DNA of 64,000 nt from Mycolicibacterium iranicum (GCF_001650495.1 NZ_LWCS01000001.1:372001-436000); one strand, 5' to 3'; counted from the first letter of the stretch, positions 1 to 12,079 are shown. Made by a program: numbers and translations. The notes: generated from the sequence alone by a model not told the origin.

Positions 1-2326
<2,326 letters not shown>

Positions 2327-2514
2327 ACGGCGGTGCGGTTCATTTCATGTGTACGGCCGGCGGTTTCTCTCCGGTCCAATCCTTCCAATACGCGCAGCTG
2401 GAATAGTCAAGGCTACCGCTAGACCAACGTGTGGAAGTTCCCGACGGTTGGGCTGCCCGCGCCCAGTGTGCATCCAGGGTGTGAATTCGGCTGTGTTCGC
2501 GATCTGTGCCCACA

Positions 2515-3474
2515 ATGGAGGACATGCCGCCCCGCATCGTCGCGCGCAGAGTCCATACCAACGGTGTGACCCTCCGGGTGACCGAAGCGGGAGAGCAAGG
2601 GGCGCCCGTAGTGGTGCTCTGCCACGGCTTTCCCGAGCTCGCGTTCACCTGGCGACACCAGATTCGGGCGCTGGCCGATGCGGGCTATCACGTGCTGGCC
2701 CCCGATCAGCGCGGCTACGGGGGCTCCGACAGGCCCTCCGCCGTCGATGCCTACAACGTCGCCGAGCTCACGGCCGACGTCGTGGGGCTGCTCGACGACG
2801 TCGGCGCCGACACCGCTGCACTGGTCGGTCACGACTTCGGGGCCGTGGTGGCGTGGGGTGCACCGCTGCTTGCGCCCGAGCGCTTCACGGCGATCGCCGG
2901 GCTGAGCCTGCCGCCGGTGCCCAGACCGAGTGTGCCCACCACGCAGGCGTTCCGCCGCGTCTTCGCCGACCGTTTCATGTACATCCTCTATTTCCAGGAC
3001 GAGGGTCCCGCCGACGCCGAGCTCGACCGCGACCCCGCGACGACGTTCCGGCGGCTGTTCGCGCTGACCACCGCGGGTCAGGAGATGGTGGGAGAAGCCG
3101 GACCCGAGGGCTTCCTGGATCGCATCCCCGAACCGGGCGGCATCCCCGACTGGATCAGCCAGGAGGACTTCGACGTCTACGTCGAGGAGTTCACGCGCGG
3201 CGGTTTCACCGCACCGCTGAACTGGTATCGCTGTTTCGACCTGAACTGGGAACTGACCGCGGACACACCCGCTCCGACGATCACCGTGCCGTCGCTGTTC
3301 ATCGGCGGCAGCGAGGACGCGACCCTCGCCTACACACCGCGGGACCGCGCAAGCGAGGTCGTCACCGGCGACTACCGCGAGGTGATGATCGACGGGGCGG
3401 GCCACTGGCTGACCGAGGAGCGCCCGGACGAGGTCTCGCGCGTGCTGCTGGACTTCCTCACACCTCTTCGCTGA
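2515..3474 (+). CDS. ephA: Epoxide hydrolase, alpha/beta-hydrolase fold (EphA-like)
   Basis: Predicted soluble epoxide hydrolase of 319 aa. It shows the oxyanion motif HGFPE, the strand-5 nucleophile elbow GHDFG with Asp as nucleophile (typical of epoxide hydrolases rather than esterases), a late acidic residue in GGSEDA, and the catalytic His in DGAGHW. Cap-domain tyrosines occur in the YILYFQ and NWYR segments. The protein matches my recollection of M. tuberculosis EphA along its length. In-frame starts are GTG 2506, ATG 2515 and ATG 2524; the GGAGG at 2517-2521 lies too close to 2524, so 2515 is a compromise. Its 3' end overlaps the convergent MBL gene by 17 nt. Confidence 0.88.
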   Translation: MEDMPPRIVARRVHTNGVTLRVTEAGEQGAPVVVLCHGFPELAFTWRHQIRALADAGYHVLAPDQRGYGGSDRPSAVDAYNVAELTADVVGLLDDVGADTAALVGHDFGAVVAWGAPLLAPERFTAIAGLSLPPVPRPSVPTTQAFRRVFADRFMYILYFQDEGPADAELDRDPATTFRRLFALTTAGQEMVGEAGPEGFLDRIPEPGGIPDWISQEDFDVYVEEFTRGGFTAPLNWYRCFDLNWELTADTPAPTITVPSLFIGGSEDATLAYTPRDRASEVVTGDYREVMIDGAGHWLTEERPDEVSRVLLDFLTPLR

Positions 3475-4225
3475 CACCCCTCGTCAACCAACGCACCGTG
3501 TCCCTGACAGCGGATGCGTCGAGGACACGGCGCGCTTCGACTTCCGGCTCGCGGAAATGCGACCAGCCCTCGCAATGCACCGGCACCGCGACCCGGGGCC
3601 GCAACGCCGAGATGACGTCGACGGCTCCGGATGCGGTCATCGTGAACCGGACCGGACCGGTCAGCGGGAAGCGGACACCGCCGAGATGCACCAGGGCCAC
3701 GTCGACGTCGAGCCGCTCGGCGGCGCCGATGAGTTCCGGATAGACGACGGTGTCGCCTGTCATCCACAGATCGGTGCGCGTGCTGCCCTCCACGCTGACG
3801 GCGAACCCGATGACCTTGCCCGTGATGGGGCGGCTCAGCGGAGGGCCGTGCCGGCACGGTGTGGCCATCACCGTCAGCGGGGGCAGCCCGTCGCGCGTCA
3901 GCGTCGTCGACGCCCAGTTCTGAAGCCCGCGGGCGCGTCCCAGCCGCCCCGCGCCGGGCACCGTCGTCACCACCTCCCCCGCACGGGTCAGCAGCTTTCT
4001 GCCGGCGTCGTCGAGATTGTCGGCGTGATGGTCGTGACTCAGCAGCACCACGTCGATCCCACCGAGGTCGGCGGGGTCCACCGCCGGCCCCTCGGTCTTG
4101 ACCGACGATGTGCCCCAACCGAATCCGTACCTGCGTCCCGGCAGGTCGAAGGTCGGGTCGGTCAGGATCCGCCAGCCGGCGAGCTCGACGAGCACCGTCG
4201 GCCCACCGATGTGGGTCAGCCGCAT
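3458..4225 (-). CDS. MBL-fold metal-dependent hydrolase (UlaG/YcbL-like)
   Basis: A 255-aa metallo-beta-lactamase-fold protein. The N-terminus MRLTHIGGPTVLVEL is typical of UlaG-like members. The metal motif is SHDHHADN (HxHxxD type), followed by CRHGP, the WMTGDT aspartate and a late VPVHCEGW histidine. The substrate is unknown; family members cleave lactone, phosphodiester or N-acyl bonds. The start at 4225 was chosen because the fold begins there; longer in-frame extensions run into the divergent lipoprotein gene and look non-coding. Confidence 0.85.
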   Translation of the reverse strand: MRLTHIGGPTVLVELAGWRILTDPTFDLPGRRYGFGWGTSSVKTEGPAVDPADLGGIDVVLLSHDHHADNLDDAGRKLLTRAGEVVTTVPGAGRLGRARGLQNWASTTLTRDGLPPLTVMATPCRHGPPLSRPITGKVIGFAVSVEGSTRTDLWMTGDTVVYPELIGAAERLDVDVALVHLGGVRFPLTGPVRFTMTASGAVDVISALRPRVAVPVHCEGWSHFREPEVEARRVLDASAVRDTVRWLTRGVSEEV

Positions 4226-4343
4226 CAACGCATCATCTCCCGTCGAGACCGAACCGCCGCGCAGCGACGCGTCTGACGACGTCGGCGACGCGCAACCCGG
4301 CGAATGATCGATCCGCATCCACCGGCGGGCTAGGGTGCCGGGC

Positions 4344-5087
4344 ATGCCGATCTCAGCGCGTGCGGGGAAAGCCAGGACCATTGCGATCGCGTTCGCCGCG
4401 GCGGCGATGACGGTAGCGGCGTCGACGGCCTGCGACGCACAGCGCGGTCCGACGCCGGGGCCGGGCGGTGACACTCGCCAGGTCACGGTGGTCGGGTCCG
4501 GCGAGGTGCAGGGCGCGCCGGACACTCTGACGATCAATGCGTCCATGGAGTTCCTCGGACCAGACGCGACGGCGGCGATGAACCAGACCAATGAGCGCCA
4601 GCAGGCGGTGATCGACGGGCTCGTCGGGCTCGGCGTCGACCGCAAGGACATCGCCACCACCGCCGCGGATCTGCAGCCTCAGTTCGGCGCGGACAACACC
4701 GCCATCTCGGCCTACCGGGCGACCAATTCCGTCAACGTCACGATCCGCGATCTGGCCCAGGCATCGGATGCGATCGGCCTGATCGTCAGCACCGGAGGAA
4801 ACGCCACCCGCATCAACTCCATCGCCTACTCGATCGAGGACGACTCGCAGCTGGTGCGCGACGCGAGAGCCCGGGCGTTCGAGGACGCCAAAGACCGTGC
4901 GGCGCAGTACGCGGAGCTTTCCGAACTGAGCCTCGGCAAGGTCATCTCGATCTCCGAGACCGGCGGCGCCCAACCGCCCGTACCGCTGCCGATGCAGTCG
5001 CCGCGCGCGCTGGAGGCCGCGGTGCCGATGGAGCCGGGACAGCAGACCGTCGGCTTCTCGGTAACGGTGATCTGGGAGCTGACCTGA
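4344..5087 (+). CDS. lpqG: SIMPL-domain (DUF541) secreted or lipoprotein, LpqG-like
   Basis: A 247-aa exported protein. The N-terminus has two basic residues, an alanine-rich hydrophobic stretch and a cysteine near residue 30 in the context ASTAC-D. This is a poor lipobox, because the -3 position is Ser rather than Leu. From VTVVGSGEVQGAPD onward it matches the SIMPL domain, a periplasmic or surface fold of unclear function. The name follows recalled M. tuberculosis LpqG (Rv3623), which lies in the same neighbourhood. A GTG at 4335 would add three residues; ATG 4344 is preferred. Ends 4 nt before the convergent molybdoenzyme gene. Confidence 0.82.
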   Translation: MPISARAGKARTIAIAFAAAAMTVAASTACDAQRGPTPGPGGDTRQVTVVGSGEVQGAPDTLTINASMEFLGPDATAAMNQTNERQQAVIDGLVGLGVDRKDIATTAADLQPQFGADNTAISAYRATNSVNVTIRDLAQASDAIGLIVSTGGNATRINSIAYSIEDDSQLVRDARARAFEDAKDRAAQYAELSELSLGKVISISETGGAQPPVPLPMQSPRALEAAVPMEPGQQTVGFSVTVIWELT

Positions 5088-5091
5088 GCGA

Positions 5092-7323
5092 TCAAGTGGC
5101 TGGTCCGACCAGAACGGGGATCCCGTTGAGCACCGCGGTACCCGACAGCGGGTCCAGCACCGAACCGTCGTTGAGCTGGTTGGCGTTCACACCGGGCTGA
5201 CTCGCGGCCAGCGACTGCCCGGTGCCCGCCCGGCTGTGTCCCCATCCGTGCGGCAGCGACAACACACCGCGGCGGATGTCCTCGGTCAGCTCGACCGGCA
5301 CCACCAGCTCACCACCGGGGCCCTTGACGATTGCCGTGTCGGTGACGCCGAGCTCGGCGGCGTCGGCGGGGTGGATGCGCAGCGTGCACCTGTTGCTTCC
5401 GCCTGCGAGCGCGGGCAGGTTGTGCATCCAGCTGTTGTTGGACCGAAGATTCCGGCGACCGATCAGCACGTACCCGTCGCCGCGCCGCCCGAGCGCCGCG
5501 CGCAACCGCGCTGTATCCGAAATGCACTGTGGCGGTGCGAGCTCCACTCTTCCTGACGGGGTCCGGAGTATGTCGGGCAGCCGGGGCTGCAGCGGGCCGA
5601 GGTCGATGCCGTGCGGCGCCGCCTTCAGCCGTGCCAGCGTCAGTCCGTCGGGGTTCGCGCCGAACGCGTCGCCGTAGGCTCCGAGGCGCAACATCATGTC
5701 GAGCCGGCGTTCGTAGCCGGGACCGGCGGGCAGCATCGCCGTCAGCTCGTCGACGGTGCGACCCGCCACCGGGGACCCCTCGTCAGCCGTCTCCTTGGCC
5801 AAGGTCGTCGCAATGACCTGTTCGTCGACGAGCGCCGGATCGGCGTCGTAACCGATTCCGTACAGCACCAACGCGATTCGAGACAGGATCTCGGCTTCGT
5901 CGGGCCTGCCGTCCAGCGGCAGCGCAGGCGGTGAATAGCGCGCGTTGTTGCGGACCGCGAGACCGTTGAGCGCGAAGTCGAAGTGCGGGCTGCGCGACGG
6001 CGGCGGCGGCGGCAGGACGACGTCGGCGTGGCGGGTCGTCTCGTTGAGGTACGGATCGACACTCACCATGAAACCGAGGCCTTCGAGCGCGCGGTCGAGC
6101 CGGTCGCCGTCCGGGGCGGACAGCACCGGATTGCCCGCGATGGTGACCATCGCCTTGATCTGTCCTTCGCCGGGCGTCTCGATCTCCTCGGCGAGCGCGG
6201 CAGCAGGCAACTCGGACAACACTTCTGGATGCCCTGAGACGCGGCTGTGCCAGCGCCCGGTGCGAAACCCGCGGCCCGGACGGTGGCCGCGTGGCCCCGG
6301 CGCGATCGGCGACAACGGGAACATCGCGCCGCCCGGACGGTCCAGGTTGCCGGTCAGGACGTTGACGACGTCCACCAGCCAGCTGCCCAGCGTGCCGAAT
6401 TCGACCGTGGAGGTACCCATCCGTCCGTACACCGCGGCGCTGGTTGCGGCGGCCAGTTCGCGTGCCAGCGTGGTGATCTCGTCGGCAGCGACACCGCAGT
6501 ATTCGGCGACCGCCTCGGGTGCGAAATCCTTTGCGAGATCGCGAATCTCGTCGACTCCGATGACGTATTCGGCGACTGAACCCAGGTTCGCCAGGTCCTC
6601 GGCGAACAACACGTGCACGACCGCGAGAAGCAGCGCCGCGTCCGTGCCCGGTCGTGGTGCGAGGTGACGATCGGCCAGCTGCGCGGTTCGGGTGCGCGCC
6701 GGATCGATGACCACAAGCCGTCCGCCGCGCTTGCGCAACTTCCGCAGCTTGCCCGGGAAATCGGCGGCAGTGGCCAGGCTCCCGTTGGACACCAGCGGGT
6801 TCGCCCCGATGACGACGAGGTAGTCGGTACGGTCCAGATCGGGCACCAGAAAGGCGACCGGGCTGCCGAACATCAATCCCAGCGACACGTGCTTGGGCAT
6901 CTGGTCCAGCGTGCTCGCCGAGAACACCTGGCGCGTACCGAGTCCGCGGATGATCAGCGGCGGATACAGCGCCCCCGCCACGGTGTGGGCATTCGGGTTG
7001 CCGAGGTACACCCCGACCGAGGCGCCGCCGTGATCGCGGACCGCGGCGCCGAGGCCGTCCGCCATCGCGGCGAACGCCTCGTCCCACGTAGCCTCGGTCA
7101 GCACCCCGTCCCGACGAACCAGTGGCCGGCTCAATCTGTCTGGATCGTTGTCGAGCTCGCCGAAGCTCGCCCCTTTGGGGCAGATGAAACCGGCGGAGAA
7201 GACGTCGTCGCGGTCACCGCGCGCACCCGTCACGCGCCCGTCCTCGATCGTCAGCGTGAGGCCACAGGTGGCCTCGCAGAAAGGGCAGATGCGCAAAGCC
7301 GTTTCACTCACGCCCTCGATCAT
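5092..7323 (-). CDS. Molybdopterin-dependent oxidoreductase (formate dehydrogenase-like)
   Basis: A 743-aa member of the DMSO-reductase/FdhF superfamily. The N-terminus carries a 4Fe-4S ligand set CPFCEATC followed by CPKG, then the bis-MGD domains (GANPLVSNG, VIDPARTRTA) and a C-terminal MopB-type barrel (LRIHPADAAELG, NDGSVLDPLSG). No TGA or Cys is seen where FdhF carries Sec/Cys; the aligned stretch reads SASTLDQMPKH, so an Asp or another residue may face molybdenum. It has no signal peptide and is presumably cytosolic. The electron partner is not encoded nearby. It lies 10 nt downstream of hpt on the same strand and may be co-transcribed. The substrate is unknown. Confidence 0.85.
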   Translation of the reverse strand: MIEGVSETALRICPFCEATCGLTLTIEDGRVTGARGDRDDVFSAGFICPKGASFGELDNDPDRLSRPLVRRDGVLTEATWDEAFAAMADGLGAAVRDHGGASVGVYLGNPNAHTVAGALYPPLIIRGLGTRQVFSASTLDQMPKHVSLGLMFGSPVAFLVPDLDRTDYLVVIGANPLVSNGSLATAADFPGKLRKLRKRGGRLVVIDPARTRTAQLADRHLAPRPGTDAALLLAVVHVLFAEDLANLGSVAEYVIGVDEIRDLAKDFAPEAVAEYCGVAADEITTLARELAAATSAAVYGRMGTSTVEFGTLGSWLVDVVNVLTGNLDRPGGAMFPLSPIAPGPRGHRPGRGFRTGRWHSRVSGHPEVLSELPAAALAEEIETPGEGQIKAMVTIAGNPVLSAPDGDRLDRALEGLGFMVSVDPYLNETTRHADVVLPPPPPSRSPHFDFALNGLAVRNNARYSPPALPLDGRPDEAEILSRIALVLYGIGYDADPALVDEQVIATTLAKETADEGSPVAGRTVDELTAMLPAGPGYERRLDMMLRLGAYGDAFGANPDGLTLARLKAAPHGIDLGPLQPRLPDILRTPSGRVELAPPQCISDTARLRAALGRRGDGYVLIGRRNLRSNNSWMHNLPALAGGSNRCTLRIHPADAAELGVTDTAIVKGPGGELVVPVELTEDIRRGVLSLPHGWGHSRAGTGQSLAASQPGVNANQLNDGSVLDPLSGTAVLNGIPVLVGPAT

Positions 7324-7333
7324 GCGCCGCCGG

Positions 7334-7915
7334 CTACTCCTGGTAAACCTTCGGGTCGAGCGTGCCGATGAACGGCAGGTCCCGATACCGCTCCGCGTAG
7401 TCGAGACCGTAGCCGACGACGAACTCGTTCGGGATGTCGAACCCGATGTATTCGATCTCGACGTCCGCCCGCACCGCTTCGAGCTTGCGCAGCAACGTGC
7501 ACACCTTCAGCGAGCGCGGACCCCGCGTCGCCAGGTTGCGCAGCAGCCACGACAGGGTCAGACCGGAATCGACGATGTCCTCGACGATCAGCACGTCGCG
7601 GCCGTTGATGTCGCGGTCGAGGTCTTTGAGGATGCGCACCACACCGGACGACGACGTCGACGAGCCGTATGAGCTGACCGCCATGAACTCCAGTTGCGTG
7701 GGCAGCGGGATCGCCCTGGCAAGGTCGGTGACGAACATGACCGCGCCCTTGAGCACCGTGACCAGCAGCAGATCCTGCCCAGAATTCCCGTCCCGGTAGT
7801 CGGCGGCGATGAGCTCTGCGAGTTCGGCCGTCTTGGCGTGGATCTGCTCTTCGGACAGCAACACCGACTTGATGTCCCCGGGATACAACTCCGCAGTGGG
7901 CGCAGGCACGAGCAC
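7334..7915 (-). CDS. hpt: Hypoxanthine-guanine phosphoribosyltransferase
   Basis: Purine salvage enzyme that converts hypoxanthine or guanine plus PRPP to IMP or GMP. The 193-aa product carries the PRPP-binding motif [11 protein letters not shown], the flexible-loop region [11 protein letters not shown] and the C-terminal [16 protein letters not shown] segment typical of HPRT. It starts with GTG at 7915. It sits between tilS (28 nt upstream) and the molybdoenzyme (10 nt downstream). The tilS-hpt pairing is conserved in many Gram-positive bacteria. Confidence 0.96.
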   Translation of the reverse strand: MLVPAPTAELYPGDIKSVLLSEEQIHAKTAELAELIAADYRDGNSGQDLLLVTVLKGAVMFVTDLARAIPLPTQLEFMAVSSYGSSTSSSGVVRILKDLDRDINGRDVLIVEDIVDSGLTLSWLLRNLATRGPRSLKVCTLLRKLEAVRADVEIEYIGFDIPNEFVVGYGLDYAERYRDLPFIGTLDPKVYQE

Positions 7916-7943
7916 AGCCTAACGGGAGAAGCGGGCGCCGACG

Positions 7944-8900
7944 TCAGACGGGTTCGCGGTACAGCGTCAACACACCGTTACTGCGTCCGGCGAACAGCCG
8001 TTCGCCCGCCCGGTCGCCGGGAACGGCCACGCCCCCCTGGCCGCGCCAACGGGTGACAAGCTCGTCGACAGCCCGGATGTGTTTGTCCGTCAGCCCGCAA
8101 GCGCCACCGGCCAGCAGCCAACCTCGGATGACCCGACGCCTGATCGCGTCCGGTAACGGAGCCAAGGCGTTGACAACCGGGTCGCCGTCGAGGTCGGCGA
8201 GAATCCCGGCAGCCAGGCCGTCGAGCGCATCGGTGTCCTCCCGCAGCGCGGTCGCGGTGCGGGCCAGCGCCTCGGCCACCCCTCCGCCGAGCACGCCCTC
8301 CAGCAGCGGCAGCACCTCGCTGCGCAACCTTGCTCTGGTGAAACGCGCATCGGCGTTCTGCGGGTCGTGCCACGGGGTCAGTCCCAGTTCGGCGCACGCG
8401 CGGTGCGTGACGGAGCGCCGGACGCCGAGCAGTGGACGGCACCACGGCGGGTCGTAGGGCCGCATGCCTGCGATCGACCGGGCACCCGATCCGCGCCCCA
8501 ACCCGAGCAGCACCGTCTCGGCCTGATCGTCGAGGGTGTGGGCCAGCAAGACCGGCGCGCCCCCTCTCGCGGTGTCGAGGGCGCGATAGCGGGCACTGCG
8601 GGCGGCCGCCTCCGGGCCTCCCTCGGTGCCGACGTTGACGCGCAGAATCTCGGCGGCAACACATCCCACGGCCAGAGCCTGCTCCTGTGCGGTGGACGCC
8701 ACCGCGTGCGATCCCGGCTGCAGCCCATGGTCGACGATCAGAGCCGTCGTGGGGAGCAGTGCCGCCGCCGCCGCCGCGAGAGCCAGCGAGTCAGCACCCC
8801 CTGAAAGCGCGACACACCACCGATCCTGCCCGGTGGTGTAGTTGCCCGCGAAGGCGGTGAGAGCCGCACGCAGCTCGGCTACAGCACCCGGTCGATCCAT
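7944..8900 (-). CDS. tilS: tRNA(Ile)-lysidine synthase TilS
   Basis: Modifies C34 of the CAU-anticodon tRNA-Ile to lysidine, so that it reads AUA. The 318-aa protein has the N-type ATP pyrophosphatase P-loop SGGADSLALA near residue 33. It also has HTLDDQAETVL and the GMRPYDPPWCRPLL region with ALGLTPWHDPQN-like residues. It is short compared with E. coli TilS because the extra C-terminal domain is reduced, as in other actinobacteria. Its start overlaps the end of the upstream zinc-protease gene by 22 nt. Confidence 0.93.
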   Translation of the reverse strand: MDRPGAVAELRAALTAFAGNYTTGQDRWCVALSGGADSLALAAAAAALLPTTALIVDHGLQPGSHAVASTAQEQALAVGCVAAEILRVNVGTEGGPEAAARSARYRALDTARGGAPVLLAHTLDDQAETVLLGLGRGSGARSIAGMRPYDPPWCRPLLGVRRSVTHRACAELGLTPWHDPQNADARFTRARLRSEVLPLLEGVLGGGVAEALARTATALREDTDALDGLAAGILADLDGDPVVNALAPLPDAIRRRVIRGWLLAGGACGLTDKHIRAVDELVTRWRGQGGVAVPGDRAGERLFAGRSNGVLTLYREPV

Positions 8901-10000
8901 CGCTGCGGCTCGTCGATTTCCGTTGGCCGGGGCAGAGTTTCGGCGTCCGTCCAGATCGCGTTGAACCGCTGCATGCCGACCTTGGTAACCACATCGTCGA
9001 CAAAGGCCTTGCCCTTGGTGTACTGGTTCATCTTCGCGTCCACACCGAGCAACGCGCGCAACAGCCGCTGCAGCGGAGGCTGCTTGCGTTGCCTGCGCTG
9101 ATCGAAGCGCTGCCTGATCGTCGCCACCGAAGGCACCACCGCGGGGCCGACAGCGTCCATCACATGCTCGGCGTGGCCTTCCAGCAAGGTGCCGAGCACG
9201 AGCAGCTGATCGAGTGCTTTTCGTTGCGGCTCTGACTGCACCGCACGCAACAGGCCGATGACGCCGGTCGAACCAAGCTCGGGCTCACCGTTTTTCACGA
9301 CGATCTGACGGTCGCGCACGTAATCGGCCAGCCTGCCCACCATCTTGGTGACGTCGTCACCGGCATCGTCGGTCAGGACTGCGAGCGCACTCGACATATG
9401 CCCGGTGAGCCACGGATTCGCGCGGAACTGCACACGGTGGGTGACCTCGTGCAGGCACACCCACATCCGGAAATCCTTGGGGATGACCCGCAGTTGGCGC
9501 TCCACCGCAATGACGTTGGGGTACACCAGGAGCAGCTCTCCATCGCCGTGCACATTCCCCAGGTCGCTCCGCTCCTGCCCACCGGCAAACGGGTCGTACT
9601 GACCAAGAATCCCCGACGACACGAACGCCAGCACCGCACCCGTCTGAACCCCCGCGACACGGCCCGTGAGCATCCGGGGCTTCGTGTCGTCACCGTGACC
9701 CCCGCCGGTCATCGCTCGCATCGACTGCGCGGCGGCGTGAATCCACTGGGGCCGGTTGACGATTCGCGCCTCGGGGACCTCTCCGCCCTCGATGAGCCCG
9801 GTGACCTCACGCACCGGCAACTCGGACGCACGCGCGGATTCGGCGAGCTCCTCGATGACCTGGTTGCGGGTGTACTCGGTGGTCTGCGGCTCGGGACGGG
9901 CCAGCTTGCCGCCCAGCCCGGCAGCCAGATTCCAGTCGACCGCGTTACCGACGTTGAATCGCGCTTTGTCTTTGAGTGGAGCTGGGCTGTTGGAGGTCAT
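8879..10000 (-). CDS. Zinc-dependent metalloprotease-like protein (Rv3626c family)
   Basis: A 373-aa protein of the actinobacterial family sometimes labelled 'F420 biosynthesis associated', although no F420 role has been shown to my knowledge. A zinc-protease motif HEVTH lies in LHEVTHRVQF, with the downstream segment VLGTLLEGHAEHVMD likely supplying a third ligand. ATG 10000 is preferred over 10012 and 10006 because it forms a clean ATGA overlap with the stop of the upstream dacB-like gene (9997-9999), which suggests translational coupling. A short dispersed repeat is embedded at 9553-9586 and reads GGQERSDLGN in frame. Confidence 0.85.
   Translation of the reverse strand: MTSNSPAPLKDKARFNVGNAVDWNLAAGLGGKLARPEPQTTEYTRNQVIEELAESARASELPVREVTGLIEGGEVPEARIVNRPQWIHAAAQSMRAMTGGGHGDDTKPRMLTGRVAGVQTGAVLAFVSSGILGQYDPFAGGQERSDLGNVHGDGELLLVYPNVIAVERQLRVIPKDFRMWVCLHEVTHRVQFRANPWLTGHMSSALAVLTDDAGDDVTKMVGRLADYVRDRQIVVKNGEPELGSTGVIGLLRAVQSEPQRKALDQLLVLGTLLEGHAEHVMDAVGPAVVPSVATIRQRFDQRRQRKQPPLQRLLRALLGVDAKMNQYTKGKAFVDDVVTKVGMQRFNAIWTDAETLPRPTEIDEPQRWIDRVL
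9553..9586 (-). repeat. Dispersed 34-nt repeat, copy 1 (inside Rv3626c-like gene)
   Basis: On the minus strand it reads GCCGG-GGGCAGGAGCG-AGCGACC-GGGGAATG. It matches 31 of 34 positions of the segment at 54632-54665. Both copies are translated in the same reading frame (AGGQERSD.GN.H) within unrelated proteins. Confidence 0.6.
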
Positions 10001-11367
10001 CGGCATCCGCATGATCGAAGGGTGGCGGCGAACGCGTCGAGTGAGGTCCGCCCGGTCGGGCCCGCATCGTTGGACAGCAGGGCGAAGGTCAGCACCCGGC
10101 CGCTCTCGTCGGTGACGATGCCCGCGAGGGTGTTGGTCCCGGTCAGCGATCCCGTCTTCGCGCGCAGATAACCCACCGCGTCCCGGCCCGCCTCGGTGTC
10201 GTGATAGCGGTTGGACATCGTGCCGCTGCCGCCGGCGATCGCGAGCAGGTCGACCATAGGCCGCAGCGCCGGCGTGTCGTCCCCCGCCGCAGCCTGGATG
10301 ATCCCGTCCAGCGTTGCGGCGGTCAGGCGGTCGTCGACTGACAGTCCGCTGGAGTCCAGCAACCGTGCCCCTGCGGTGTCGATGCCCGCCTCGTCGAGGC
10401 TGTCGAGCACCGCCTGGGCCGCACCGGCGAAGCTCTGCGGTCGCCCGCGGGCTTCGGCGACCTCGCGGCCGATCGATTCGGCCATCACGTTGTCGCTGCT
10501 GTGCATCATCTGGCGCAGCCGCTCCATCAGCGGCGGCGACTGTACCGACGCGATCTCGTCACCGTCCACGCTCCTGGTCACGACGCTCACCGCGGCGGGA
10601 TCGACCCGCAGCGCCGCGGCCAACGCGCGGCCCGCGTCCAGCGCCGGGGTCCGGGAACGCCGCGACTCCACGGTGACGGGTTGGGTGCGCCCGCCGTCGA
10701 GCATGATCGCCTCCATCGGAGCGATGTCGCCGCCGTCGATGTCGAGGGGGTCCCAGCCGGGTGCCATGGTCGGCCCGCTGTAGGCACTGACGTCGACCTG
10801 AACCGCCCTGACGTCGACCCCGCTGCGGCGGATCTGGTCGGCCAGATCAGAGATGCGCGCCGCGTCCCGGTACCAGGTGTCTTCGTCGCGCGGCGCTGCG
10901 GACAGCGTCTGGTCCCCACCGCCGACCAACACGACGACACCCGGCGAAGTCGCCACCACCCGCGTCGTCAACCGGGCATCCCGGTCCAGCGTCAGCAGTG
11001 CTGCCGCCGCAGTCAGCACCTTGTTCGTCGACGCGGGCTGCATCGGCACCGTCGCGCCCTGCGCCCACAACTCCTCACCTGTCAGCGCGTCGGTGATGCG
11101 ACCCGTGAACTTGCCGAGATTGGGATCGGCGGCCACCACTCGCAGCGCCGCGGTCAGCCCGCCCGGCGTGGGCATGTCGGCGGAATCGGAGACGGGTACC
11201 ACGCCGGGATCAGCGGTGGCGGGCGCCGGTGCGGGTTCGACGGCGACCTGTTCGCTCGGCTGGCGCGTCGCCACCAACGCTGCCGCAGCGACGACGACAA
11301 CGACCAGGACCAGCACCGACACCCCGACGATCCAGTACGTGGATCGGCGCCACCGTGTGGGCCGCAT
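9997..11367 (-). CDS. dacB: D-alanyl-D-alanine carboxypeptidase/endopeptidase, PBP4 (DacB) family
   Basis: Peptidoglycan-trimming penicillin-binding protein of 456 aa with an N-terminal signal-anchor (residues about 10-32) and a Pro/Ala-rich linker. The active-site triad is present: SxxK as S-T-N-K in QPASTNKVLTAAA, SxN as HSSDNVMAE, and KTG as RAKTGSLTGTNTLAG. It lies on the outer face of the membrane. It is the first gene of a minus-strand run and overlaps the following zinc-protease gene by ATGA. It is homologous to recalled M. tuberculosis Rv3627c. Divergent from ppa, with a 133-nt intergenic region. Confidence 0.92.
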   Translation of the reverse strand: MRPTRWRRSTYWIVGVSVLVLVVVVVAAAALVATRQPSEQVAVEPAPAPATADPGVVPVSDSADMPTPGGLTAALRVVAADPNLGKFTGRITDALTGEELWAQGATVPMQPASTNKVLTAAAALLTLDRDARLTTRVVATSPGVVVLVGGGDQTLSAAPRDEDTWYRDAARISDLADQIRRSGVDVRAVQVDVSAYSGPTMAPGWDPLDIDGGDIAPMEAIMLDGGRTQPVTVESRRSRTPALDAGRALAAALRVDPAAVSVVTRSVDGDEIASVQSPPLMERLRQMMHSSDNVMAESIGREVAEARGRPQSFAGAAQAVLDSLDEAGIDTAGARLLDSSGLSVDDRLTAATLDGIIQAAAGDDTPALRPMVDLLAIAGGSGTMSNRYHDTEAGRDAVGYLRAKTGSLTGTNTLAGIVTDESGRVLTFALLSNDAGPTGRTSLDAFAATLRSCGCR

Positions 11368-11500
11368 AGCTCTCCTGATCCTGCCCGGCTCGCCGGGACC
11401 ACCCCAGCCACCTCTTTAGTGCAGGGTATCCCTCGTTTAGTGTTGACCCGCGTCGTCAGCCGACGACCCCTGACGCGAGCACATACAAGGAGCCACGGCG

Positions 11501-11989
11501 GTGGAGTTAGACGTCGTCATCGAAATCCCCAAGGGTTCACGCAACAAGTACGAGGTGGACCACGACACCGGCCGGATACGGCTGGACCGCTACCTCTACA
11601 CCTCCATGGGATATCCGACGAGCTACGGATATTTCGCCAACACCCTGGGCGAGGACGGCGATCCGCTGGACGCCCTGATGCTGCTGCCCGAGCCCGTGCT
11701 CCCGGGCATCATCGTGCTCGCGCGGCCCGTCGCGATGTTCCGGATGACCGACGAAGCCGGCGGCGACGACAAGGTGCTCTGCGTGCCCGGCAAGGATCCG
11801 CGGTGGGATCACATCACCGATGTCGCCGACGTGCCGGACTACCAGCTCGACGAGATCAAGCACTTCTTCATGCACTACAAGGACCTTGAGCCCAAGAAGT
11901 GGGTCGACACCGCCGACTGGGTCGGCCGCGAACAGGCCGAGGCCGAGGTGCGCGCATCCATGGAGCGCTACGTGCCGGGAGGGCACTGA
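11501..11989 (+). CDS. ppa: Inorganic pyrophosphatase
   Basis: Family I soluble pyrophosphatase of 162 aa that hydrolyses PPi and pulls biosynthetic reactions forward. It has the [14 protein letters not shown]-terminus, GYPTSYGYF and the metal-binding signature [10 protein letters not shown]. The WDHIxDVxD and HFFxHYKDLE segments are also present. It starts with GTG at 11501 behind an AAGGAG at about 11488-11493. It is a full-length bacterial-type hexameric enzyme. Confidence 0.98.
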   Translation: MELDVVIEIPKGSRNKYEVDHDTGRIRLDRYLYTSMGYPTSYGYFANTLGEDGDPLDALMLLPEPVLPGIIVLARPVAMFRMTDEAGGDDKVLCVPGKDPRWDHITDVADVPDYQLDEIKHFFMHYKDLEPKKWVDTADWVGREQAEAEVRASMERYVPGGH

Positions 11990-12079
11990 GGCGCCCCGAC
12001 ACCGGTCTGCCGCGCAGGAATTTGCGTGGTCGTAACACGGCGTAACGTCCGTGCCGCTTGACGATCCCATCATGACGGT

